From Ruminococcus sp. NK3A76 (lineage in GTDB: Bacteria; Bacillota; Clostridia; Oscillospirales; Ruminococcaceae), in contig NZ_JMMA01000002.1 in NCBI RefSeq assembly GCF_000686125.1, positions 1,240,001 through 1,304,000 on the forward strand: 64,000 bases of DNA, read 5' to 3'. The translations under genes and the position numbers were made by a program. The notes under the pieces are model-generated. The model did no database searches, was not told the DNA's origin, and worked only from the letters and a program-made list of their open reading frames with translations. Below are positions 15,029-22,133 of the stretch, piece after piece. The number at the start of each line of letters is the position of its first letter. Positions within the stretch are counted from its first letter, which is position 1.

Positions 15029-16013
15029 ATGAATGAACTAAAGCAGACGCATTTTACAAAGGCAGTCGGCAATGCAAATGAGATCAACGAGCTGCTGAGA
15101 AGATACGGTGTATAATTCGGCATATATAAAAACGGCGTGTTCAATGAACAGTTCTTTCCTTTTGACCCGATACCGAGAGTGATAACGGCGGAGGACTTTG
15201 CAAGCATCGAAAAGGGACTTGTTCAGCGTGTTGATGCCCTGAATGAGTTCCTTTTTGATATATATCATGATAAAAGGATAGTCCGTGACGGCATTATCCC
15301 CGAGGATTATATATATATAACCAAGGGCTATCTTGCCGAGTGCGAGGGGCTGACACCGAAGAACAGGATATACAGCCATATCTCGGGAATTGACCTTGTT
15401 CAGGCAAAGGACGGCGAGTGGTATATCCTGGAGGATAATCTGCGTATCCCATCAGGTGCATCATATCCTCTGATTGCACGAGAACTGACAAGAATTGCCG
15501 CACCGCAGGCGTTTGAGGAAAACGAGATAGTCGATAACCGTGGCTATGCACAGCTTTTATAGGAAACTATGGACTATGCAAACTGCGGCGGAATAAGAGC
15601 TATTCTCACACCTGGACGTTATAATGCAGCATACTTTGAGCATTCATACCTTGCCGAGCACACAGGCTCGGTACTTGTGCAGAATGATGAGCTGTTTGTC
15701 GAGGACAATGTGCTCTATCACCGCACCTATTCAGGCGGCAAGACAAGAATCGGCGTGCTTTATCGCAGGATAGCTGACGAGTATATTGACCCGCTGACAT
15801 TCCTGCCGGAATCGCTTATAGGCATACCTAATCTTATGGAAGCCTACCGCAGCGGAAACGTCGGCATAATTAACGCCCCGGCAACGGCGTGGCTGACGAG
15901 AAGGGCATATACTATTTCGTGCCGAAGATTTCCGTGACTGCGCAATCGACAGAGGCGTGATGTTCGGAAGATACACAAGACAGCTGCAGCTCGTAAGGTC
16001 TGTGCTGTCATAA
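15029..16013 (+). pseudogene. Circularly permuted type 2 ATP-grasp protein, inactivated
   Basis: Remains of a circularly permuted ATP-grasp ligase (DUF404/DUF407-like group). The frame from ATG 15029 is broken by in-frame TAA at 15113 and in-frame TAG at 15560, then by a one-base loss near 15878: the family motif NVGIINAPGNGVADEKG is readable only across the shift. Soon after YYFVP the sequence jumps to a C-terminus DCAIDRGVMFGRYTRQ ending at TAA 16011-16013, so about 140 residues, including most of the ATP-binding core, seem deleted. Only about 328 codons remain of a family length near 470. It heads the operon of the two M14-like genes, whose partner it probably was. Confidence 0.85.
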
Positions 16014-16029
16014 ACAGGAAGTGAAAAAT

Positions 16030-16968
16030 ATGACACAAACTGTCGCAAGCATACCGCTTGCAGTACATGAAAGCCTTAAGATACAAAAGCGACGCATACA
16101 AAACGGCAGCAGCAAAAAGCGCCTGAGCCTTGTAACAGGAACTCATGGCGACGAGCTCGAAGGCCAGTATCTTGCATATATGGTAGGAAGCTACATTGAC
16201 GAGCATATAGACCGTCTTGACGGCATAATTGATATATACCCGGCGCTCAACCATATGGGTATCGACAGCATAACAAGGGGCATACCTATGTTTGACCTCG
16301 ATATGAACCGTGTATTCCCAGGGAGCCGTGACGGCACTATGGCCGATGTCGTTTGTGCAGCTATTGTTGACGATATAAGCGGCTCAGACGTGTGTATAGA
16401 TGTACATTCGAGCAATATATTTTTAAAAGAGATACCACAGATAAGAATGAGTGTGCCGACTGCGCCTGCGCTTTTGCCTTATGTAAAGATGATGAATGTT
16501 GATTTCCTTTGGATACACGATGCAGCAACCTTGCTTGAATCGACGCTTGCCCACACTCTTAACAGCAGGGGCACAAAGACCCTCGTTGTGGAAATGGGAG
16601 TTGGTATGCGCATTACAAAGGAATACTGCACACAGCTTTTTGACGGAGTTCTTAATCTGATGAAGCAGCTTGGTATGTGGAAAGGCGAGACAGCGCCGGT
16701 TCGTGAGCCTGTGATATCCGAGGGGCGTGAGGTCGGCTTTGTAAACTCAGATGCTGCCGGGATATTTGTTCCTTGTGCAAATTTCGGCGATATCGTGAAG
16801 CAGGGTGATCATATCGGAGATGTGGTAGACCCGCTGACTTCAAAGGACGTCGAAAATGTGTTTGCTGTATGTGACGGAATGATATTTACGCTGCGTGAAT
16901 ATCCCGTTGTCTACGGCGGCTCGCTGCTTGCGAGGATATTACAGCTGGCAGGAGGTGAGCGTATTTGA
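16030..16968 (+). CDS. M14/succinylglutamate desuccinylase-aspartoacylase family protein (zinc site intact)
   Basis: 312-residue zinc-dependent deacylase or carboxypeptidase-fold protein. Zinc ligands are His39 and Glu42 in GTHGDELEG and His126 in IDVHSS; substrate-binding Arg94 is in DMNRVFPG and the likely catalytic Glu188 in VVEMG, so it should be active. The C-terminal 90 residues form a beta-rich, biotinyl-like region usual for this group. I chose ATG 16030, eight bases after AGGAAG, over a GTG at 16021. It lies 16 bases after the ATP-grasp pseudogene and overlaps the next paralogue by four bases. The substrate is unknown; an acyl-amino acid or peptide made by the ATP-grasp partner is an inference. 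Confidence 0.85.
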   Translation: MTQTVASIPLAVHESLKIQKRRIQNGSSKKRLSLVTGTHGDELEGQYLAYMVGSYIDEHIDRLDGIIDIYPALNHMGIDSITRGIPMFDLDMNRVFPGSRDGTMADVVCAAIVDDISGSDVCIDVHSSNIFLKEIPQIRMSVPTAPALLPYVKMMNVDFLWIHDAATLLESTLAHTLNSRGTKTLVVEMGVGMRITKEYCTQLFDGVLNLMKQLGMWKGETAPVREPVISEGREVGFVNSDAAGIFVPCANFGDIVKQGDHIGDVVDPLTSKDVENVFAVCDGMIFTLREYPVVYGGSLLARILQLAGGERI

Positions 16969-17888
16969 AAAAGAAGATACTCTTTTCACTTCGCTCGCCC
17001 TACCGTGAACAGCTTGATGTCGTAGGCTACAGCTTCGGGCATGGTGAAAAATCGCTTGCAATAGTCGGCGCTATGCGTGGCAATGAGGTGCAGCAGATGT
17101 ACGTCTGCTCACGCATGGTGCAGGAACTCAAAAAGCTCGAAAGTGAAGGCAGGATAGCTGATGACAAGTCGATACTTGTCGTACCCTGCGTGAACTATTA
17201 TTCAATGAACATCGGCAAGCGCTTCTGGGCAATGGATAATACCGATATAAACCGTATGTTCCCGGGCTTTGACCAGGGCGAGACGACACAGCGTATTGCT
17301 GACGGAGTCTTCCAAAAATTGCAGGGCTATGAATATGGGATACAGCTTGCGAGCTTTTATCAGCCAGGCAATTTCCTGCCGCACGTCAAGATAATGGACA
17401 CAGGCTTTACCGACCCTGATATCATGAAAGATTTCGGTCTTGAATTCGGTATCATACGCAAACCCCGTCCTTACGATACTACAACGCTAAACTATAACTG
17501 GCAGGTGTGGGAGACAAAGGCTTTCTCGGTCTATGCAAATGCCACTGACGAGATAGACGAGCACGGTGCAGAGGAAGCGGTCAATGCTATTCTTCGCTTT
17601 ATGAATAACCGTGGTATAGTAAGTGTTAAAACACCGCCCGGCTATATCACAGACATTCTTGATGAGAGCGTTACAAGACAGGTGCGCTCAGAGCACGCAG
17701 GGGTGTTTTTCAGTATGACTGAGATAGGCAGGCGTGTCGAGCGTGGTGATCTCCTTGGCAGGATAACAGATCCCTTTGACGGCGAGCTTGTTAGTGAGAT
17801 ACGATCACCAGTTTCAGGAACGGTGTACTTTGAATACCACAGCCCGCTTATCAATGGTAAGACGGTTTGCTTTAAGATAATCACCTGA
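16965..17888 (+). CDS. M14/aspartoacylase-like paralogue lacking zinc histidines
   Basis: 307-residue paralogue of the preceding protein with the same order of motifs, but the position of the first zinc His is Arg38 (GAMRGNE), and the second is Ala129 (IQLAS where the partner has IDVHS). Glu41, Arg97 (DINRMFPG) and Glu183 (WETKAF) are kept. It therefore probably cannot bind zinc in the usual way and may be a non-catalytic partner, or work by another mechanism. Translation starts at TTG overlapping the previous stop (TTGA), with GGAGGTG seven bases upstream, indicating coupling and perhaps a heteromeric complex. The frame is intact, so the changes are not simple decay. Confidence 0.8.
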   Translation: MKKKILFSLRSPYREQLDVVGYSFGHGEKSLAIVGAMRGNEVQQMYVCSRMVQELKKLESEGRIADDKSILVVPCVNYYSMNIGKRFWAMDNTDINRMFPGFDQGETTQRIADGVFQKLQGYEYGIQLASFYQPGNFLPHVKIMDTGFTDPDIMKDFGLEFGIIRKPRPYDTTTLNYNWQVWETKAFSVYANATDEIDEHGAEEAVNAILRFMNNRGIVSVKTPPGYITDILDESVTRQVRSEHAGVFFSMTEIGRRVERGDLLGRITDPFDGELVSEIRSPVSGTVYFEYHSPLINGKTVCFKIIT

Positions 17889-17902
17889 CGGAGGGGAATA
17901 AT

Positions 17903-18892
17903 ATGGTGTCACTTAACGATTATCTGTTTTCAGGCGATACGGTGCTTAAGATCCTGCACCAGTATTCGGCAGATCTGAAAAAGTCGGCGATAGATACTCA
18001 TAACTCTGTAGATCTTGCGCACAGCAACTTTCTGATACAGATAACCGAACTGCTTGAGCATAACGACTTCCTTACCTCGCAGTCGCAGAGGATAAAGGAT
18101 TTTTATAAGTACATGACGCAGGAATATCCCTTTCTTGCCTTTACATTCAAGGGGCGTATAAAGTCGCTTATCAGGGCGGAGGAGAAGTTCAACGGATATA
18201 TCTTAGATTATATCTACGGATATTACAAGGAACACGGTGAGTTCCCGTCGGAGGCAAAGATCAAGAGTAATCTTATCTGCTTTCGTGACCTCATAGCATA
18301 CAGGATAGTTATATCTCTGCCAGAATGTCATGTTACTGAGATCGAGAAAAAGAGCGACACCGAGCAGCGCTATCTCTACGAGATAGCAAACACCTTGCCT
18401 GCATTTCTTGAAGAAAGGGGCTTTACGGCAGAGCTGTCCGGCTTTGGCGAAGACCAGTATTCCGGCTTGCTCAAAGAGGCTGTAAGGCCTTACTACCGTG
18501 ACTATGTGACATATCCACGAAGCTCAGGCTATCAGTCGTTGCATATATCTTTTTATGATAACCTTGCAAGGTGTTATACCGAATTGCAGCTGCGCACAAA
18601 GGATATGGATGATTTTGCGGAGATAGGCGATGCAAACCACTTTGGCTATGAAAGGTCGCAGGAGGAGAGCCGTGCAAAGCGTGACATTATCCCTGAGGGT
18701 GAATGTATCTGCTTTGATGAAGCATACGAGCGCCTTACTAAACTACAGAAGCTGGAGCTTGCAGATATAAACGTGAATATGTTCAAAGCTCTGAACAACC
18801 AGCTTATAAACGACGGCTGCGGACTTTTCCGAGGGCGGCAGATCTTGCCTTTTGAGCATCTTTCTCGTTTCCAGAATGACCTGATAGATTGA
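17903..18892 (+). CDS. RelA/SpoT-domain protein
   Basis: 329-residue protein with the nucleotidyltransferase core of (p)ppGpp synthetases. Visible motifs: RIKSLIRAEEKF (85-96), FRDLIAYRIVI (127-137), YPRSSGYQSLH (204-214), ELQLRT (227-232) and GDANHFGYE (242-250). There is no HD hydrolase, TGS or ACT domain, so it is a small synthetase-like form, though much longer than RelP/RelQ because of an N-terminal helical region of about 80 residues. It is 14 bases after the M14-like pair with GGAGG before its ATG, so it is the last gene of that operon. Whether it makes (p)ppGpp or another product is open; toxin-like family members exist. Confidence 0.85.
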   Translation: MVSLNDYLFSGDTVLKILHQYSADLKKSAIDTHNSVDLAHSNFLIQITELLEHNDFLTSQSQRIKDFYKYMTQEYPFLAFTFKGRIKSLIRAEEKFNGYILDYIYGYYKEHGEFPSEAKIKSNLICFRDLIAYRIVISLPECHVTEIEKKSDTEQRYLYEIANTLPAFLEERGFTAELSGFGEDQYSGLLKEAVRPYYRDYVTYPRSSGYQSLHISFYDNLARCYTELQLRTKDMDDFAEIGDANHFGYERSQEESRAKRDIIPEGECICFDEAYERLTKLQKLELADINVNMFKALNNQLINDGCGLFRGRQILPFEHLSRFQNDLID

Positions 18893-18908
18893 ATTTATAA
18901 GAGAAAAA

Positions 18909-18943
18909 AATGCTGATGTCTGCAAACTGCAAGCATCAGCATT
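18909..18943 (-). terminator. Terminator of azlCD
   Basis: 10-bp perfect stem AATGCTGATG/CATCAGCATT; on the minus strand it is followed by a long T run (A tract at 18904-18910). It also lies after the RelA/SpoT gene on the plus strand, where the T run is poor. Confidence 0.8.
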
Positions 18944-18950
18944 ATCTTAA

Positions 18951-19253
18951 TCATTTTATAAACAGCCCTGCTATAAATACAGCAGCGGAAGAAGACAGAG
19001 CAACGACTATCAGCGGCAGATCAAAAAACGCAAGCAAAACTGCAACTGCTGTGCCTGCCACCGCAGCTGCCATACTTGAAGTGCAGTAGAAAATGGCAGG
19101 TATTGTCATAGCACTCAGTACAGCATAGGGGATATAGTGCAGAAAGCTCCTCACAAAGCGTGACTTTATCTTCCTGGTGAAGAATGTGAAAGGTATCATT
19201 CTGATAAGATATGTGGTTATTGCCATTACGGCTATGTATACAGCTATCATCAT
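18951..19253 (-). CDS. azlD: AzlD family small membrane subunit
   Basis: 100-residue hydrophobic protein with about four membrane segments, matching the AzlD half of the AzlCD branched-chain amino acid exporter. The central PYAVLSAMTIPAIFY is typical of the family. The start overlaps the azlC stop by four bases. Acts with AzlC in the membrane; the exported substrate (branched-chain amino acids or analogues such as azaleucine) is from family knowledge. Confidence 0.9.
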   Translation of the reverse strand: MMIAVYIAVMAITTYLIRMIPFTFFTRKIKSRFVRSFLHYIPYAVLSAMTIPAIFYCTSSMAAAVAGTAVAVLLAFFDLPLIVVALSSSAAVFIAGLFIK

Positions 19254-19951
19254 TCATCTTCCTCCTCATCCTTGACAGGGAAGATTAGTGCCGATATCAC
19301 CGAAGCGGCAATGGCGCTTAGTATAATGGCAAAGCCCCTTGATACCTGTGTGAACAGATATCTGAACAGTATGCTGAATGCTGCTGCTGCAATAACAGTA
19401 ATCGCCACGCTGAGGCTCTTGCGTGCAGGCGGTATGATGATCGCTATGAACATTCCATACAGCAGTATACCCATAGCGGAAGTCACCGACAAAGGCAGCA
19501 GGTCGCCTGCCGCTGCACCGAGCACTGTTCCGCTCGTCCAGCCGAGAACGGCTACTGATATCATGCCGTACATATACGAGGGCTTCAGCTTTTCTTTCTG
19601 TGAAGCACACACAGCGAATATCTCATCAGTGATACCGTATGATGCTATCAGCCTGTGTATCGGGGAAAAGCTCTTGTCGAGCCGTTGTGACAGCGTAAGC
19701 GCCATCAGCGAATAGCGTATATTTATCGTTATCTGAACGAGTATCATTTCAAGTATGGTGCCTGATGCAGCGATGACCTCGATGCCTGCGGCCTGCCCGG
19801 CAGATGTGACGTTAGTAAGCGAGATCATGCCCGATGCAAACACCGACAGCCCGTACTGTGCAGCCAGAAGCCCGAACCCGAACGATACCGAAAGATACCC
19901 GAGCGCAATAGGTATGCCGTCATACATTCCTTTTCTGAAATTAAGTTTCAT
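19250..19951 (-). CDS. azlC: AzlC family branched-chain amino acid exporter subunit
   Basis: 233-residue integral membrane protein with seven or so helices. The N-terminus (GIPIALGYLSVSFGFG) and the loop ASYGITDEIFAV are characteristic of AzlC. It ends in a charged DEEEDE tail. Promoter visible 36 bases upstream; transcribed with azlD only. No adjacent Lrp-type regulator is present, unlike in Bacillus. Confidence 0.92.
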   Translation of the reverse strand: MKLNFRKGMYDGIPIALGYLSVSFGFGLLAAQYGLSVFASGMISLTNVTSAGQAAGIEVIAASGTILEMILVQITINIRYSLMALTLSQRLDKSFSPIHRLIASYGITDEIFAVCASQKEKLKPSYMYGMISVAVLGWTSGTVLGAAAGDLLPLSVTSAMGILLYGMFIAIIIPPARKSLSVAITVIAAAAFSILFRYLFTQVSRGFAIILSAIAASVISALIFPVKDEEEDE

Positions 19952-19986
19952 TATATTACCTTCTTAGATCATTTACAGCATATACC

Positions 19987-20015
19987 ATTCTATCATATCA
20001 TAAGAACGTTGTCAA
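19987..20015 (-). promoter_or_regulatory. Promoter of azlCD
   Basis: Minus strand TTGACA (20015-20010), 17 bases, TAGAAT (19992-19987). Its -35 box touches the terminator of the upstream gene. Confidence 0.8.
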
Positions 20016-20016
20016 G

Positions 20017-20048
20017 AAAAAGTGCAGACCCGTTAAGATCTGCACTTT
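20017..20048 (-). terminator. Terminator of the Cthe_2159-like lipoprotein gene
   Basis: 10-bp stem AAAGTGCAGA/TCTGCACTTT on the minus strand followed by TTC; it starts eight bases after the stop codon. Confidence 0.85.
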
Positions 20049-20055
20049 ATTGTCT

Positions 20056-21222
20056 TTATTTGCTATTGCCGCCTTTTTGCTTAGGCTCCGGAATACTGTC
20101 TGTCTGCTCGCCGTTTATTATTATCGTTCCGCCGTTGTATTCAGCCTTGCCGTCATAGTCAAATGCTGACTGGCAGGATATGTTGATGTAACCGCCGTTT
20201 ACAACAATATCTCCGTTTGAATCAATACCGTCTGTATCGCCGCTGCCTATCACAAGTGTTAGCTCACCGCCGTTTATCTCAATCAGGGTGCTGTATGATT
20301 TGCTGGCTGTTGTACCGTTTAAGCCGTCATCTGTCGCATCAATGTTTATCTTGCCGCCGTTAAGCTGGATATATGTGGCTTCAATACCTTCGTGACACTT
20401 TGCTGTGAGCTCACAGTCGTCTATCTCAATTACCGAGCAAGCCTGGAATGCATCGTCCTGCGCTGTTATATCAAATGTTCCGCCGGAAATGTAAATATAT
20501 CCCTTTTTGTCATCATCACTGTTTTCGCAGTGGAACGCATCGTTGGCATTGATACTAAACTCGCCGCCGCAAACAGCTATCGAATCATTTGCATCAAACG
20601 CCTGGCTTGTTGTTGATATGCTGTATTTACCGCCGGTTATCCTGAGGTCGTCCTTTGCAGTAACGCCGTTGTCGGTCGATTCGATATTCAGTGTACCTAC
20701 TCCGTTAAATGCGATATCGTCCTTTGAGTAAATGACAGCATCTGTTTTGAGCCCCTCTGTTTCTTCAAATGAACCTTTGACTTTGAGCGTGTTCTCACTG
20801 TCGGTAGTTGTCACATAGCACTTGTCAGCTGATGAAACAAGAATAGCAGGGGAGCTGCTGTTGGTTATGCTTACCGAATCAAGCACAAGCTGCACTTTTG
20901 CATCTTTTCCGGCGTTAACTATCACCGTGCAGTTTTCAGCTGAGCCGTTTATAGTATATACACCTTCTTCGGAAATCGTTATGTTCTTTCCGCTTATAAG
21001 TTCGATAGCCGTGGCTGACGATGTGTCGGCTTGCAGTGCAAGCTCACGCTTTTTGAACATATCCTTTATCTCAAGAGCTGAGGTGTACTGGGCATTTGTG
21101 TATGATGTGCCATCAGATGCCGTTGTGCTCGATGACTTGTCAGAGCACCCTGCAAGGCTTAATGATGCAGTTACCACGGCTATTGCTGCGGCTGTTATTC
21201 TTGTTATTATAGGTTTATTCAA
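20056..21222 (-). CDS. Cthe_2159-like (DUF4353) carbohydrate-binding lipoprotein
   Basis: Secreted lipoprotein: MNKPIITR, hydrophobic segment, then SLAGC with the lipidated Cys, and a Ser/Thr linker. The rest is a right-handed beta-helix built from repeats such as INGGELT, ISGGTFD, ITGGKYS and LNGGKIN with DDG or NDG turns, as in Cthe_2159 of Clostridium thermocellum, a polygalacturonate/cellulose-binding protein. The helix core covers about residues 70-370. I chose TTG at 21222 because AAAGGGTG lies six bases upstream and this gives a clean signal peptide; an ATG ten codons earlier adds a polar MIYYNERVNT that would spoil it. Binding to plant polysaccharide fits a gut organism but is inferred. 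Confidence 0.85.
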   Translation of the reverse strand: MNKPIITRITAAAIAVVTASLSLAGCSDKSSSTTASDGTSYTNAQYTSALEIKDMFKKRELALQADTSSATAIELISGKNITISEEGVYTINGSAENCTVIVNAGKDAKVQLVLDSVSITNSSSPAILVSSADKCYVTTTDSENTLKVKGSFEETEGLKTDAVIYSKDDIAFNGVGTLNIESTDNGVTAKDDLRITGGKYSISTTSQAFDANDSIAVCGGEFSINANDAFHCENSDDDKKGYIYISGGTFDITAQDDAFQACSVIEIDDCELTAKCHEGIEATYIQLNGGKINIDATDDGLNGTTASKSYSTLIEINGGELTLVIGSGDTDGIDSNGDIVVNGGYINISCQSAFDYDGKAEYNGGTIIINGEQTDSIPEPKQKGGNSK

Positions 21223-21247
21223 GGTGTTCACCCTTTCATTATAATAT

Positions 21248-21274
21248 ATCATATCAGCAATTATAATATGTCAA
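21248..21274 (-). promoter_or_regulatory. Weak promoter candidate for the lipoprotein gene
   Basis: Minus strand TTGACA (21274-21269) and TATGAT (21253-21248) with a short 15-base spacer. Several other AT-rich -10 choices exist nearby. Confidence 0.4.
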
Positions 21275-21360
21275 CTTAAATTTTAGTTTAAAAAACTTAA
21301 AGAATGTAAGTGAATAAATATTAACATTTTATAAATTTCAAATAAATATTATAAAAACGC

Positions 21361-21389
21361 TTGCAATCTGTGATAATATGTGTTATAAT
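21361..21389 (+). promoter_or_regulatory. Promoter of secG
   Basis: TTGCAA (21361-21366), 17 bases, TATAAT (21384-21389). Confidence 0.8.
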
Positions 21390-21442
21390 ATTATGGTAAA
21401 TAAGAAAGCTAACTATTCGTTTTACGATTGGAGGATATTATC

Positions 21443-21697
21443 GTGGAAATGTGGGAAATAATCGGCGGAATATTGCTCATTCTTTGCAGCATTATCATAG
21501 TTGCTGTTGTTATGGGTCAGGAAACTAAGGATCAGGGCCTTACTTCAGCTATCGGCGGCGGCTACAACGAGTCATTCTATGGCAAGAACATGGCACGCAC
21601 CAAGGATGCAAAGCTCTCAAAGCTCACAAGGAACTGTGCAATACTTATGGTAATAATCACTATTGCTATGAACATAGCATCACAGGTAGTGAAATAA
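21443..21697 (+). CDS. secG: Preprotein translocase subunit SecG
   Basis: 84-residue membrane protein of the SecYEG channel. Two helices (about 4-24 and 60-80) flank a cytoplasmic loop with the Gly-rich SAIGGGYNESF that marks SecG. I chose GTG 21443, eight bases after GGAGG; an ATG two codons later is also possible. In Firmicutes secG usually precedes rnr; here the two are separated by a deleted IS200-type element, which has entered the classic secG-rnr pair. Confidence 0.9.
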   Translation: MEMWEIIGGILLILCSIIIVAVVMGQETKDQGLTSAIGGGYNESFYGKNMARTKDAKLSKLTRNCAILMVIITIAMNIASQVVK

Positions 21698-21710
21698 TTA
21701 CAAAAGCTAC

Positions 21711-21735
21711 GCCCTGCCCGAGTGCAGGGCTTTTT
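21711..21735 (+). terminator. Terminator after secG
   Basis: 7-bp GC-rich stem GCCCTGC/GCAGGGC, 6-base loop, TTTTT. Confidence 0.9.
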
Positions 21736-21818
21736 GTTATCTCGATAATTAAACCACCTGCTATGCAGGTGGAATGTATAAACTTTAGTAAGAGCATGGA
21801 ACTGTGGGTTGACAAAAA

Positions 21819-21878
21819 ACCTCCTTGATGTACAATAGTAATAAGGCTACCAACCGTATTACAAATAATCAAGGAGGT
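21819..21878 (+). promoter_or_regulatory. IS200 leader stem that hides the tnpA ribosome site
   Basis: ACCTCCTTGA (21819-21828) is the exact complement of TCAAGGAGGT (21869-21878), which contains the Shine-Dalgarno site of tnpA. This anti-Shine-Dalgarno fold is known from IS200, where it represses transposase translation. Confidence 0.8.
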
Positions 21879-21886
21879 ACATTAGA

Positions 21887-21997
21887 ATGGAAAACAAATC
21901 TAATGATACATATAGTTTATCACACACAAGCTGGAAATGTCAATACCAAATATCATTTAAGGAATACATGGATCCTTTTAAAGACGTAATGAAGTAG
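21887..21997 (+). pseudogene. Truncated IS200-type transposase TnpA
   Basis: 36 codons from ATG to TAG. The N-terminal MENKSNDTYSLSHTSWKCQY is typical of IS200/IS605 TnpA, but the sequence then jumps to a C-terminal-like FKEYMDPFKD. About 100 codons are missing, including the HUH motif and catalytic Tyr, so the product cannot transpose the element; it could only be moved by a transposase from elsewhere. Confidence 0.85.
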
Positions 21998-22133
21998 AAG
22001 TAACAACAAATGCGGTAGGTAGCTTCAGCTTCCAACGTGCCCCTTAAGGGGCGGCTGGTAAAGTGCCCTTTTAGGGCTGTTATAAAACCACCGGCTCTGC
22101 CGGTGTGATGTTTATTAAAAGAAAGGAACATAA

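Larger units (their letters stand above)
21745..22115 (+). mobile_element. Internally deleted IS200/IS605-type element
   Basis: Both end hairpins are kept: left CCACCTGC/GCAGGTGG (21754-21772) and right CACCGGC/GCCGGTG (22089-22105). Between them lie the IS200-like leader and a tnpA gene that has lost its middle. No terminal inverted repeats or target duplication are expected for this single-strand-transposing family. Boundaries are approximate. It fills the 436-base gap between secG and rnr. Confidence 0.82.
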
